DNA of 64,000 nucleotides from Geobacter sp. (GCA_003314535.1 POSG01000007.1:62001-126000); one strand, 5' to 3'. Positions 1 through 8,694 are shown, numbered from the stretch's first letter. Program-made: numbers and translations. The notes: generated by a model not told the origin, from the letters alone.

Positions 1-25
1 CTGCAAATTTTCCTTTTAAAAAGGA

Positions 26-42
26 GGGCGGAAAGTCCGCCC
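26..42 (-). terminator. hairpin terminator at left edge
   Basis: A 7-bp perfect stem (GGGCGGA/TCCGCCC) with a 3-nt loop. Read on the minus strand it is followed by TCCTTTTT, so it looks like an intrinsic terminator for leftward transcription out of the decayed genes at 365-702. Confidence 0.5.
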
Positions 43-364
43 CATTACATGGAGGCTGACTAAGCTGGAAGACATAGTCGGCTTTTCGTGATAAAGGCAT
101 TATTCGTGCCTAAACGGCATGCCAGGTTATTCATTAATAATAACAGGCAGTTATCAAGACATCATCGTTTTCTTTGCAGGCCAACAAACATGTAAAGGAA
201 TTTAACTCTTGAAGGTTCTACAGGAAGGAAATGTCGCTTACCTAGTATATCTAGAGGAGGTACAACCATTATGGTGCCTGAAAAAAAAGCGCAGGGTTCA
301 TGACCTTGGCCTCCATACCGCATCCTATCAATACGAAGGGTACGGCATGCCGATCGGCGGGTTC

Positions 365-463
365 ATTGCCGAACGTTGCATTGAGGAGCCCGCCGATTAT
401 GTCGCCGTTGCGCAGGGCGATGTGCTCCGTTGCCTGCACCGGCAGGCCGATAGAGGAGCTGCC
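365..463 (-). pseudogene. fragment of a Ca2+/H+ antiporter (Cax/CaCA family)
   Basis: Read leftward, directly after the stop codon at 464 and in the same frame, the sequence encodes TEHIALRNGDIIGGLLNATF and then GN. This matches the conserved first alpha-repeat of cation/proton antiporters of the Cax family (pattern TEHLA, GxxIGGLLNATFGNA). Homology stops after about 30 codons and no full antiporter follows, so this is a decayed tip. The family assignment is by remembered motif only. Confidence 0.5.
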
Positions 464-702
464 TCAGAATCTGCATGTCAAGCCTGCCAACCAAATATCG
501 GCATCCCTGTTGTAATTGGTGATTATGCGGTTCCAGGACACTCTCATTCCCCAGCGCGGGTGAAACCTGTAACCGGCCGACATCGTTGCGATTCCGGACA
601 CGCGTACCTGGTGATCATGGGCATGCCGGTGTCATTCAATTTGTCGCTGCCGGTCGGGCTTGTCGCGGTGTCAAGATATAAGAGTCTGATCTGGCCAGGG
701 AA
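464..702 (-). pseudogene. 3' remnant of an outer membrane beta-barrel protein
   Basis: Minus-strand translation just beyond the permease stop gives a stretch rich in alternating residues and ending in GYRFHPRWGMRVSWN and then a terminal aromatic (CRF, stop at 464). That is the look of the last strands of an outer membrane barrel, with the C-terminal phenylalanine used by the Bam machinery. A +1/-1 shift near position 600 and a stop near 703 break it, and no start or signal peptide remains. The stretch 1-300 shows only a hairpin and a Shine-Dalgarno-like GAGGAGG at 254-260 in front of a 10-codon frame. Confidence 0.5.
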
Positions 703-707
703 TCACC

Positions 708-1799
708 TCAATCCCTGCCGGCCGTGTCCTGGCCTGCCACGGACGTTCCCACGGCTACCCATGATTGGAGGAGGGTGTAGGTGACGGCCAGGAGCACCGG
801 CCCGATGAAGAGGCCGACGACGCCGAAAGCGATCAGTCCGCCGATGACGCCGGCAAAGATCAATACCAGGGGGAGGTCCGCCCCTTTCCTGATCAGGATC
901 GGCCGCATGATGTTGTCGATGACGAGAACCGGTATGCTCCAGATCGCCAGCACGGTTCCCCAGAACGTCTGTCCCGACCAGTAGAGCCAGATGACCGCGG
1001 GCAGAAGAACCAGCAGGGGGCCGATCTGTGCCACGCAGAGCAGGAACATGATGCCGGTGAGGATGACGGTGGCCGGAATGCCGGCAATTGCCAGGCCTAT
1101 ACCGCCGAGAACGGACTGTACCAAAGCCGTGAGGACAACACCCAGTGCAACTCCCTTTACTGCTCTGGCGGCCAGCAGAACGGTGTCCTCGCCCATTCTC
1201 CCGGCAAGGCGGTTGGCGGCAAGGCGAATCCCGTGGGCGGCCTTTTCGCCGTTGGCGTAAAGGATGGCCGCAATGATCGCGGTGAACAGGAAATTCAGTA
1301 GCAGTATGCCCGCATTCCCCGCCTTGGAAATGAACCAGGCAACTATTTTTTTTGCGTAGGGTGTCAGCTGCGATGACAACACTTCGGGCTGTAGGGCGGA
1401 AAGCTCACGCCAGCGATGGTCGATATGGGTGCCGACAAAGGGAACCCCGGTCAACCATGCGGGCGGCTGGGGTATGCTGAAAGCTGACAGCGATTTGACC
1501 CATGCCACGATATCGTCCGCCCGCTCGAAAATGGACAATAATGCAATGGTGAACGGCAGGAAAAACACCAGCAGGAGGGCGACAGTCATGACCACCACTG
1601 CTATCCACCGCCTGCCACCGCACCACGCCTGCACACGCAGCATCACGCTCCAGGTGGCGACGACGATGATTGCGGCCCAGAGTATTGCGCTGAGAAACGG
1701 ATGAAGTATCCAGAAAGTTCCCGCGGCAAGAGCCGCAATAAACAGCACTGCCAGGGTCGTTCTCGTTATGTCCGGTGACCAGGGTATTTCCCGTCTCAT
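708..1799 (-). CDS. AI-2E/PerM family transporter
   Basis: A 363-residue polytopic inner membrane protein with about seven or eight hydrophobic segments. There are two close-spaced helices at the N-terminus (LAVLFIAALAAGTFWIL, then LSAILWAAIIVVATW), a central soluble stretch, and a C-terminal block including PLVLIFAGVIGGLIAFGVVG and GLFIGPVLLAVTY. This last motif is the signature of the AI-2E transporter (YdiK/PerM) family. Members export small molecules, act in autoinducer-2 export, or act as Na+/H+ antiporters; the substrate here cannot be told. The frame is open up to 1907, but the start at 1799 follows a GGGG-type Shine-Dalgarno and leads straight into the first helix. No neighbour suggests a partner. 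Confidence 0.8.
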   Translation of the reverse strand: MRREIPWSPDITRTTLAVLFIAALAAGTFWILHPFLSAILWAAIIVVATWSVMLRVQAWCGGRRWIAVVVMTVALLLVFFLPFTIALLSIFERADDIVAWVKSLSAFSIPQPPAWLTGVPFVGTHIDHRWRELSALQPEVLSSQLTPYAKKIVAWFISKAGNAGILLLNFLFTAIIAAILYANGEKAAHGIRLAANRLAGRMGEDTVLLAARAVKGVALGVVLTALVQSVLGGIGLAIAGIPATVILTGIMFLLCVAQIGPLLVLLPAVIWLYWSGQTFWGTVLAIWSIPVLVIDNIMRPILIRKGADLPLVLIFAGVIGGLIAFGVVGLFIGPVLLAVTYTLLQSWVAVGTSVAGQDTAGRD

Positions 1800-2020
1800 C
1801 TTCTGTGCCCCTTTCCAATGCCGGCAGCCGGATGCCGGCTCATTCATGCTGACAGACACGGGCCATAGAAGATGCGCGTCCCTCACATGCTTCACCCCTT
1901 GGGACAATCATTGCTGCCCGGTCTCGGATACAGTATACAGCATGATCAAAGGTGCTGCAGGAGCCCTGATTTCACGATATAGGGGTGGCGATCCCGCTCA
2001 TCTCCACCCCTAACAACAGA

Positions 2021-2042
2021 GGCCGGGCGATTTCGCCCGGCC
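2021..2042 (-). terminator. terminator after the phosphomannomutase gene
   Basis: Ten-bp GC-rich stem (GGCCGGGCGA/TCGCCCGGCC) 34 bp beyond the stop of the mutase gene. It is followed on the minus strand by a weak T run (TCTGTTGTT). A second GGGGTGG/CCACCCC hairpin lies at 1982-2010. Confidence 0.6.
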
Positions 2043-2075
2043 CCTTGATCTTACCATGCTTGCGATGCTCCATGC

Positions 2076-3452
2076 TCAGCAGGGTCCTGCCCAGCCTCCA
2101 TCAGCATCAATGAATCCCAGCAATTCAGCGGTCTTCCTTTCCATCAACTCCAAATCTCCCCGTGATTCCACATTGAGCCTGAGTACCGGCTCGGTATTGG
2201 AACTGCGCAGGTTGAAGCGCCAGTCGGCGAACTCCATGCTCAACCCGTCGGTATGATCGATCGCCACGGATTCAACACGGTACCTCTGGCCGATCCGGTC
2301 GATGACATCCCGCGCATCGGCAACGCGCCGGTTGATCTCTCCGCTTGCAGGGAAAATCTTCATCCGCTCCCCGACCAGTGCCGACAGCGGCTTCCCGGTG
2401 CGGCTCATCAGCTCCAGGACCAGCAGCCACGGCATCATGCCGCTGTCGCAGTAGGCGAAATCCCGGAAATAGTGGTGGGCGCTCATCTCGCCGCCGTAGA
2501 CGGCGTCCTCGGCACGCATTCTTTCCTTGATAAATGCATGCCCGGTCTTGCTCATGACCGGAATACCACCTGCCGCCCTGACGATGTCGATCGTGTTCCA
2601 GGTCAGCCGCGGGTCATGGATAATCCGTGCGCCCGGGTGCTTTTTCAGCAAAGCCTCGGCAAGCAGGCCGACGATGTAGTAGCCTTCGATGAACCTCCCC
2701 TGCTCGTCGAACAGGAAACAGCGGTCGAAGTCCCCGTCCCATGCGATGCCCAGGTCGGCGTGCTGCCGGAGAACCGCCGCCCTGGTCGCCTCGCGGTTTT
2801 CCGGCAGCAGGGGGTTGGGAATGCCGTTCGGAAAAGTCCCGTCCGGCTCATGGTTAACCTTAATGAACATAGCCGGAAAGCTTTGCGCTTCCAAAAGGTC
2901 GATGACCCTTCCGGCACAACCGTTGCCGGCATTCACGACAATCTTGAAGGGTTTCAAGACATCCCGTTCGATGGTGCCGAGCAGATGGGCTAGGTACTCA
3001 TCTTCGACCGACAGGGGAATTACGTTCCTGCCTGAAGAGAGCCGCTTGAAATCGTTTTTCCCGACCAGCCCGGCGATCCTGTCCAGCCCGCTGTCGCCGC
3101 TGATGGGGCGCGCCCCGGCCCGTACCAGCTTCATGCCGTTGTAGTCAATCGGGTTGTGGCTCGCTGTAACCATTATCCCGCCGTCCATCTCCCGGGCAAA
3201 GGTTGCGAAATAGACCTGCTCGGTTCCACACACCCCGATGTCGAACACCTCCACCCCGCCGTCCATCAAGCCCTGGGCCAGCGCTCCTGCAAGTGCCGCA
3301 CTGGACAGGCGGATGTCGCGGCCGATAACTACTCGCGACGCTTTTTCAGTCTCCGCGTATGCCCGGCCGATACGATAGGCGAGATCTTCATCGAGCTGGT
3401 CCGGCACCCGTCCCCGGATGTCATAGGCTTTGAAGCATTCGATGGAATTCAT
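2076..3452 (-). CDS. manB: phosphomannomutase/phosphoglucomutase
   Basis: A 458-residue alpha-D-phosphohexomutase that interconverts hexose 6- and 1-phosphates and so feeds GDP-mannose or other sugar nucleotides for surface polysaccharide. The four-domain layout is visible: the N-terminal [12 protein letters not shown], the phosphoserine loop [20 protein letters not shown], the metal loop DGDFDRCF, the sugar loop [10 protein letters not shown], and the C-terminal phosphate loop [10 protein letters not shown]. All key residues are present and the length is normal. The start at 3452 is preceded by GGGGAGAACCC. It is transcribed alone and ends at a terminator. A second, distinct mutase (pgm) lies at 62299. 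Whether it prefers mannose or glucose substrates cannot be read from sequence. Confidence 0.9.
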   Translation of the reverse strand: MNSIECFKAYDIRGRVPDQLDEDLAYRIGRAYAETEKASRVVIGRDIRLSSAALAGALAQGLMDGGVEVFDIGVCGTEQVYFATFAREMDGGIMVTASHNPIDYNGMKLVRAGARPISGDSGLDRIAGLVGKNDFKRLSSGRNVIPLSVEDEYLAHLLGTIERDVLKPFKIVVNAGNGCAGRVIDLLEAQSFPAMFIKVNHEPDGTFPNGIPNPLLPENREATRAAVLRQHADLGIAWDGDFDRCFLFDEQGRFIEGYYIVGLLAEALLKKHPGARIIHDPRLTWNTIDIVRAAGGIPVMSKTGHAFIKERMRAEDAVYGGEMSAHHYFRDFAYCDSGMMPWLLVLELMSRTGKPLSALVGERMKIFPASGEINRRVADARDVIDRIGQRYRVESVAIDHTDGLSMEFADWRFNLRSSNTEPVLRLNVESRGDLELMERKTAELLGFIDADGGWAGPC

Positions 3453-3640
3453 GGGTTCTCCCCGAAATGGTTTCATGCTGCATCATTCTTCTACCCCATT
3501 CTTCCCCGTTTTATCAAGCGCCAATAATGCAACGCTCCGGCGCCTTGCCGTCGATTAAAAGTGACTGGCAGCCGGGGCGCATACCTGCACTGCCTTATTC
3601 GGGTCGATGAGGAAAAGAAGCAAGCCGTGGCGGAAAACGA

Positions 3641-3669
3641 TTGCACCTCCGTGAACAATAGGGTATATA
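3641..3669 (+). promoter_or_regulatory. promoter of the RRM protein gene
   Basis: TTGCAC (3641-3646), a 17-bp spacer, then TATATA (3664-3669). The predicted transcript start is near 3676, only about 14 nt before a perfect terminator hairpin. Confidence 0.55.
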
Positions 3670-3689
3670 TACATTGACGTACACAAAAG

Positions 3690-3719
3690 CCACGGGGATG
3701 TCCCCGTGGTTTTTGTTTT
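3690..3719 (+). terminator. leader terminator (attenuator-like) before the RRM gene
   Basis: A perfect 8-bp stem CCACGGGG/CCCCGTGG with a 4-nt loop, followed by TTTTTGTTTT. It lies between the promoter at 3641 and the start codon at 3759, so transcription must pass it to reach the gene. An almost identical hairpin precedes the ABC-F gene at 4184. Confidence 0.75.
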
Positions 3720-3758
3720 CCTTGCAGGCGACCTAGAAACGGATCAATGGGGTGACGA

Positions 3759-4097
3759 ATGGCAAAAGAGTTATATGTGGGAAATCTATCGTATGAGACA
3801 AACGAGGAGGACCTGAGGCGGATATTTGCCGTAGCGGGCAAGGTCACATCCGTTCACATCATAACCGATCCCGTGACAGGCGCTTCAAAAGGGTGCGCCT
3901 ATGTGCGCATGGCATCGATCGAGGAAACCATGGAAGCAATCAATTCACTGGACGAGGCCTTGCTGGACAATCGAGTCATTTCGGTGAGCGTGGCCCGCCC
4001 GCAAAAACCCCAGGGGCGGCCATCCGCCGGCGGCAAGGGCAAATCCCGACCTTACGGGCGATCCGTCCAGGGAAGCAGGAAAAAACCTTCCCGCTGA
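3759..4097 (+). CDS. RNA-binding protein with one RRM domain
   Basis: A 112-residue protein with one RNA recognition motif. RNP2 is LYVGNL (residues 5-10) and RNP1 is KGCAYVRM (about residues 46-53). A basic Gly/Ser/Arg-rich tail with PQGRPSAGGKGKSRPYGRS follows, as in bacterial and cyanobacterial cold-induced Rbp proteins. It probably binds single-stranded RNA and may act as an RNA chaperone. In RNP1 of classic RRMs the pattern is KGFGFVxF; here Cys replaces Phe at the first aromatic site, so stacking may be altered. The gene has its own promoter with a terminator hairpin in the leader, which points to regulated read-through, possibly by temperature. Role and regulation are inferred. Confidence 0.9.
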   Translation: MAKELYVGNLSYETNEEDLRRIFAVAGKVTSVHIITDPVTGASKGCAYVRMASIEETMEAINSLDEALLDNRVISVSVARPQKPQGRPSAGGKGKSRPYGRSVQGSRKKPSR

Positions 4098-4142
4098 CCG
4101 TACAAGGAAACGCGGAATCGCAGGCGCCGGCAGTTAAAACCC

Positions 4143-4171
4143 TTGCGCCTTTGCCTGCAATAGTGTATACA
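4143..4171 (+). promoter_or_regulatory. promoter of the ABC-F gene
   Basis: TTGCGC (4143-4148), a 17-bp spacer, then TATACA (4166-4171). The transcript should begin near 4178, just before the hairpin at 4184. Confidence 0.5.
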
Positions 4172-4183
4172 ATATGGGACTTG

Positions 4184-4219
4184 AACCACGGGATGAACCC
4201 CGTGGTTTTTTATTTTTTC
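4184..4219 (+). terminator. leader terminator (attenuator-like) before the ABC-F gene
   Basis: A nine-bp stem AACCACGGG/CCCGTGGTT followed by a long T-rich run (TTTTTTATTTTTTC). It ends 22 bp before the ABC-F start codon and belongs to that gene's leader if the promoter at 4143 is real. It could also end the RRM transcript, whose stop is at 4097. The stem sequence repeats that at 3690. Confidence 0.75.
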
Positions 4220-4241
4220 AACAAAAAGGGAGTTTCACCCA

Positions 4242-5879
4242 ATGATCAATGTTTCAAGCGTAACCCTCTCCTACGGCAAGAGGGTTCTCTTTAAAGACGT
4301 CAACATGAAGTTCACCCCGGGAAACTGCTACGGGCTGATCGGCGCCAACGGCGCAGGCAAGTCCACCTTCCTGAAAATACTCTCCGGAGAGATCCAGCCC
4401 GACCGGGGAGAGATTTCAGTCGGAAACAGGGAAAGGATCGCCGTGTTGCAACAGGACCAGTTCGCCTTCGACGAAGAGACGGTCTTCAATACCGTTTTCA
4501 TGGGTCACGACCGGCTTTACCGGATCATGGCGGAAAGGGAGGAGATCTATTCCAAGGGGGACTTTTCCGAGGAAGACGGGATCCGCTCCGCGGAACTGGA
4601 AGCTGAATTTGCCGAGTTGAACGGTTACGAAGCGGAATCCGAGGCCGCGGTGCTCCTGAACGGGCTGGGCATCCCCGAAGAACTGCGCCATAAAAAGATG
4701 AGGGAACTGGAGAGCGGGGAAAAGGTGCGGGTTCTTCTCGCCCAGGCTCTGTTCGGCAATCCGGACGTGCTGCTGCTGGACGAGCCCACCAACCACCTGG
4801 ACCTGAAATCCGTTTCCTGGCTGGAGGATTTCCTGTTCCGCTTTCCCAACACGGTCATCGTGGTCTCTCACGACCGCCATTTCCTGAACCAGGTCTGCAC
4901 CCACATCGCAGACATCGATTTCGGCCGTATCCAGGTATATGTGGGTAACTACGATTTCTGGTACCAGGCTAGCCAGCTGAACCTGAAGCAGAAGCAGGAC
5001 GAGAACAGGAAGATCACCGACAAAGCCAACGAACTGAAGGAATTCATCCAGAGGTTCAGCTCCAACGCATCCAAGGCGAAACAGGCCACATCCAGGAAAA
5101 AGCTCCTGGAGAAACTCACCGTCGAAGACATGCCGGTCTCGTCGCGCAAATACCCCTACGTCGTGTTCAAGCCGGAGCGGCCCTGCGGCGATGTAATCCT
5201 GGAGATCCGGGGCCTCTCAAAGGCTTTGGACGGGGTACAGGTCCTGAACGACCTGTCACTCACCGTCTGCAAGGGGGACAAGATCGCCTTTGTGGGCGGA
5301 AACAGTCTGGCCAGGACGACCCTGTTCCAGATCCTGGCCGGCGAACTGGAACCGGACAGCGGCTCCTATCGCTGGGGAGTGACCATTACTCCGGCCTATT
5401 TTCCCAAGGACAACAACGAATACTTTGTCAACGACCTGAGCCTGATAGAATGGCTCGGCCAGTTCTCCCCACCCGCGGAAGGGGAGTCATTCGCCCGGGG
5501 ATTCCTGGGAAGGATGCTCTTCTCGGGGGAAGAGGCCATGAAGAAGACCAGTGTGCTTTCAGGAGGTGAAAGAGTGCGCTGCATGCTTTCCAGGATGATG
5601 CTCTCCGGGGCCAACGCTCTCATTCTCGACGAACCGACCAATCATCTGGACCTGGAATCCATCACCGCCCTGAACAACGGCCTGATCTCGTTCACTGAGG
5701 TAGTGCTCTTCTCTTCCCACGACCACGAGTTCGTTTCCACTGTGGCTAACCGGATAGTTGAAATCACCCCTGCCGGCATAATCGACCGGGTGATGGGCTT
5801 TGACGAATACCTGGAAAACGTAGATGTGGCCAGGCTGCGGGACGAGCTTTTCAACGGTCACGGGGAGCTGTCCCTGTAA
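4242..5879 (+). CDS. ABC-F family ATPase (YbiT-like)
   Basis: A 545-residue protein with two nucleotide-binding domains and no membrane segment, which places it with the ABC-F translation factors that act at the ribosomal E site. NBD1 has Walker A GANGAGKS (34-41) and Walker B LLLDEPTNHLD (about 175-185), but its signature is LESGEK instead of LSGGQ. NBD2 has a good signature LSGGE (about 439) and Walker B LILDEPTNHLD (about 460), but its Walker A reads GGNSLARTT (about 351), lacking the catalytic Lys. A charged linker rich in Lys lies between. So one composite ATP site is intact and the other is degenerate on both faces. The leader holds a terminator hairpin, as in attenuated ABC-F genes. 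The start follows AAAGGGAG. Confidence 0.9.
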   Translation: MINVSSVTLSYGKRVLFKDVNMKFTPGNCYGLIGANGAGKSTFLKILSGEIQPDRGEISVGNRERIAVLQQDQFAFDEETVFNTVFMGHDRLYRIMAEREEIYSKGDFSEEDGIRSAELEAEFAELNGYEAESEAAVLLNGLGIPEELRHKKMRELESGEKVRVLLAQALFGNPDVLLLDEPTNHLDLKSVSWLEDFLFRFPNTVIVVSHDRHFLNQVCTHIADIDFGRIQVYVGNYDFWYQASQLNLKQKQDENRKITDKANELKEFIQRFSSNASKAKQATSRKKLLEKLTVEDMPVSSRKYPYVVFKPERPCGDVILEIRGLSKALDGVQVLNDLSLTVCKGDKIAFVGGNSLARTTLFQILAGELEPDSGSYRWGVTITPAYFPKDNNEYFVNDLSLIEWLGQFSPPAEGESFARGFLGRMLFSGEEAMKKTSVLSGGERVRCMLSRMMLSGANALILDEPTNHLDLESITALNNGLISFTEVVLFSSHDHEFVSTVANRIVEITPAGIIDRVMGFDEYLENVDVARLRDELFNGHGELSL

Positions 5880-5911
5880 AAAGACTACCGCACCGAAAAA
5901 CCGGAATACAA

Positions 5912-5948
5912 ACGGCCCCCCCAGCGAACCTTTGCCGGAGAGGGCCGT
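5912..5948. terminator. possible shared terminator between convergent genes
   Basis: ACGGCCC and GGGCCGT arms separated by a 23-nt loop, placed between the ends of the rightward ABC-F gene and the leftward channel gene. There is no clear T run, so the call is weak. Confidence 0.3.
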
Positions 5949-5986
5949 CCATCCAGCCATGATCGGGTGTCTATCCCCCGGAAGCC

Positions 5987-7486
5987 TTACTCTTTCCTGG
6001 CCTTCATCGCAGCGACCCATTCGGCAAGTTCACGGCCGGCGATCTCACGCCCGCCGAAACCGAAGGCGATGGCGACTGCTATCGCTATCGCGCCGAGCAG
6101 CAGGCCGAACGCCAGGTTGACAATTTCGTCGGCCAGGCCCATCTGCCGCAGGGCCATTGCGCCTGCCAGGACAATGATGGCTGCACGGGCTGAAACAGCG
6201 AGCAACCTGGCCTGCGCAGTGGTCGTGGAGAGAATCGTCTTGTGGACCAGGTTGGCCAGAAACAGGCCGATGGCAAAAATAACAAGGCCCAGAAGTATGT
6301 GGCCGGCCAGAACCGTGAACTGGGCGAAGATCCCTGACAGCATCCTGAAGCCCAACTGCTCGGCCGCCTCCATGAAGGCAAACAGCATGATCCCCACCAG
6401 GACCAGGTAACCTATGAACGCTGAGGGGGCCCATTTCCCTTCACTGACCTCGCTGCCTATGCCCAGCCTGGCAAGGATCCCGTTGAAGCCCATGCCTTCC
6501 AGCATGTTTGTTACGAGACCAGATACGACACGCCCAATGACATAGGAAACGGCCAGGATCAGCACAGCTGCGAAAATGGTTGGCAATGCTGCCATGATCA
6601 TACCCAGCATCCTGCTGGCAGGCTCGGTCACCGCATCCAGCTGCAGCGCATTCAGGCCGGCAACAATGATTGGAATAAGTATGAGTACATAGACAACGAG
6701 ACCCAGCACTCCTGACAGCTTCTGATTACCCAGTACCGGCGAAATACCCAGCCGGTCACTCAGCCGGTCGGTCCCTATGGATTCGAAAATACCGGTAACT
6801 ATCCGTTGTGCGATGCGGGCTGCCAGCCATCCGACAAGGCCGATCAAAACTGCGGTAAAGATGTTCGGGAGGAAAGCAAGGACCTTGTCCATCATCCCCT
6901 GGACCGGCGCAAGAAGGCCTCCAAGTCCCAGCGTGCCCAGGATCGCGGGGAAGAACACCAGAAGAACCAGCCAGAAGACCAGTTCCGAAAGGGTCCTGGT
7001 CACCGGGATTTTTTCCGTTTCCACTCCGGCCTTGCCGCCGACCCTCTCGTCGAACTTTGCCGCACCCAGCCCCTTTGCCACCAAAAGCTTCATCAGCTTC
7101 GCCACGACCCAGGCAACGATAACCAGTATCAGGGCGCCGAGAAGCTGGGGTGCATATTTGAACAGCTCATTCAGGAGGTTGTTGATGGGTTCGGTAATGA
7201 GCGTTATGCCGAGCGCCTGGCAGGAAGCCACGATGACGAAGAGCAATACAAGATAGTAAAGGCCTTTGGATATACCTTTTTCCAGCTCGACCGGCTTTTC
7301 CGTTTCATCTGCGCTTACCCATCGGGCAAGGCGCCTGTTAAGCGAAACCCGGTGCAGCACTTTTTCCAGAACGGCGGACAGGACCAGGGCGATCAGCCAG
7401 CCGATGATGAAAATGGCCAGCGCACCAAGAATCCTCGGAATGTACGAACCGGTGGTCTGGGTGAACTGCTGAAACAAAGCTTCCAT
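5987..7486 (-). CDS. mechanosensitive-channel-like protein with TM-helix repeats
   Basis: A 499-residue, very hydrophobic protein with about ten or eleven membrane segments. Similar units recur along it: a helix with IFxxVLIxxxGWxxA followed by a short amphipathic piece (for example LPNIFTAVLIGLVGWLAARI and LPTIFAAVLILAVSYVIG). This is the pattern of the conserved TM-helix repeat seen in MscS-superfamily proteins of the YnaI/CmpX type. I see no MscS beta-domain after the last helix, so channel function is uncertain. The start was placed at the second ATG (7486), 7 nt from AAGGAGG; a TTG at 7492 and an ATG at 7489 are also in frame. It is monocistronic and convergent with the ABC-F gene. Confidence 0.75.
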   Translation of the reverse strand: MEALFQQFTQTTGSYIPRILGALAIFIIGWLIALVLSAVLEKVLHRVSLNRRLARWVSADETEKPVELEKGISKGLYYLVLLFVIVASCQALGITLITEPINNLLNELFKYAPQLLGALILVIVAWVVAKLMKLLVAKGLGAAKFDERVGGKAGVETEKIPVTRTLSELVFWLVLLVFFPAILGTLGLGGLLAPVQGMMDKVLAFLPNIFTAVLIGLVGWLAARIAQRIVTGIFESIGTDRLSDRLGISPVLGNQKLSGVLGLVVYVLILIPIIVAGLNALQLDAVTEPASRMLGMIMAALPTIFAAVLILAVSYVIGRVVSGLVTNMLEGMGFNGILARLGIGSEVSEGKWAPSAFIGYLVLVGIMLFAFMEAAEQLGFRMLSGIFAQFTVLAGHILLGLVIFAIGLFLANLVHKTILSTTTAQARLLAVSARAAIIVLAGAMALRQMGLADEIVNLAFGLLLGAIAIAVAIAFGFGGREIAGRELAEWVAAMKARKE

Positions 7487-7705
7487 CATCAAACCTCCTT
7501 GTCTTTTTTTAAATACCGTTCAGGTGAATCCGATAACAAAAGTATATATACATTCCATTTACGGTCAAATTCCACGTTGACGCGAGTGGATGCCGCCGGG
7601 AAAAAACCATTGACAACAAGCCTCGGGATGAAACATAAGTGTAATTTCAAACTTTTAAAAACCGGCAATGCGGCAAAGCAACCGGCTGCAAGGATAGGAG
7701 CAATA

Positions 7706-8278
7706 ATGACGATATTTTTTGAAGAATGGCAGGAAATGGAATGCGGCTGCGGCAAATGCGACTGGAAGGGCGCCGCCGGCACGGCGACGCGCGGCAGAAT
7801 GCATCGCGGACTCTACCTGGACCTGTATTGCCCCGAATGTACCGAGTTTGTCGACCTGATCATCTTCCCGGCAGGAGAAGGCTGTGCTCACAGGGACGAA
7901 GGCCTCACTGAAGAACAGCTCAAGGCGAAGCAGGAAGCTGAAAAAGCAGAGCAAGAATACCAGTCGCTGTGTCTCCGCTCGCCGGACCAACTTCCGGATT
8001 TCCCGGGGGGAGAGATGTCATTGGCATGGGACCAGGAACAGGGCGAAACGCAGATCAAGTGCGGAAACACCGTCATCTGGAGCGAACCTGTAGCCTATGA
8101 AGGCTTTGAAAGGTTCGAACGGATAGCGCTCATCCTCAAGGGAAAATACGGCGCCAGGGTAAAGGACCTGGCGCCGACCGACCGCAGCCTGCTTTTCCTC
8201 TACGGGGATTATTACCCTTCGATGTTTCACGTGGCCAAGGTGCGCAAGGAACTCTTCGGAGCCGCCATGACATCATGA
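7706..8278 (+). CDS. unrecognised protein with N-terminal zinc-ribbon cysteines
   Basis: 190 residues. The N-terminus carries CGCGKCDW (residues 12-19) and YCPEC (about 38-42), two Cys pairs that could form a zinc ribbon. A short charged helix with KAKQEAEKAEQEYQ follows, and then a mixed domain with WSEPVAYEGFERFERI. No signal peptide or membrane segment. The start ATG at 7706 follows GGATAGGAG. The function is not recognised. The same frame is open far upstream, but that part is antisense to the channel gene and is not taken as coding. Confidence 0.65.
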   Translation: MTIFFEEWQEMECGCGKCDWKGAAGTATRGRMHRGLYLDLYCPECTEFVDLIIFPAGEGCAHRDEGLTEEQLKAKQEAEKAEQEYQSLCLRSPDQLPDFPGGEMSLAWDQEQGETQIKCGNTVIWSEPVAYEGFERFERIALILKGKYGARVKDLAPTDRSLLFLYGDYYPSMFHVAKVRKELFGAAMTS

Positions 8279-8320
8279 GACAAGGAATGCCGGCACGTCT
8301 GCCCACGGAGAGCGATCGAG

Positions 8321-8515
8321 TCATGCGCTCCGTTTTTGCTCACCGGTTCCCAGACGTTCCAGGATCCCCCTTATGATGCTTTTGCGAGCCTTGAGCAAAG
8401 TCCTCAATTCCCGGTTGTCCGTGGCCGCAGTCTCGGTCACCAGGTCGCTCAGGGTGTTTTCAAGGACCTCGACAAGCGTCAGTGTTTCCTGTTCAGACAG
8501 ATCCAGGCGTGTCAT
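8321..8515 (-). CDS. small helical protein of unknown function
   Basis: A 64-residue acidic/basic protein predicted to be mostly helical: LSEQETLTLVEVLENTLSDL, then RELRTLLKARKSIIRGILERL. A strong Shine-Dalgarno (GGAGAGGAGG) precedes the ATG. No family was recognised. It is convergent with the zinc-ribbon gene and divergent from the hydrolase at 8695. Confidence 0.65.
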   Translation of the reverse strand: MTRLDLSEQETLTLVEVLENTLSDLVTETAATDNRELRTLLKARKSIIRGILERLGTGEQKRSA

Positions 8516-8694
8516 GACTGATCCTCCTCTCCCAGGCTGCGTTTGCGTCCATCCTGATCATAATTATACAGGTATTCGGCAGGATTGCACTTCAAGCCGC
8601 ACGTGCCCGGAAAAGCGTCCAGGCCTGCCGGAACAAACCCCTTGCCTGGCAATGGGGCGCATGGTATTTTATCGCCTGACTTTGGAGGAAATGC

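Noticed and set aside
209-784. Rightward open frame of 191 codons at the left edge
   Set aside because: It covers the decayed genes on the other strand, has no family pattern, and no good ribosome site at its start.
4193-4294. Leader peptide frame starting inside the ABC-F hairpin
   Set aside because: It has no Shine-Dalgarno and its start lies in the stem-loop; kept only as a remote possibility.
6806-7705. Upstream extension of the zinc-ribbon protein frame
   Set aside because: This part is antisense to the channel gene; a good ribosome site and ATG are at 7706.
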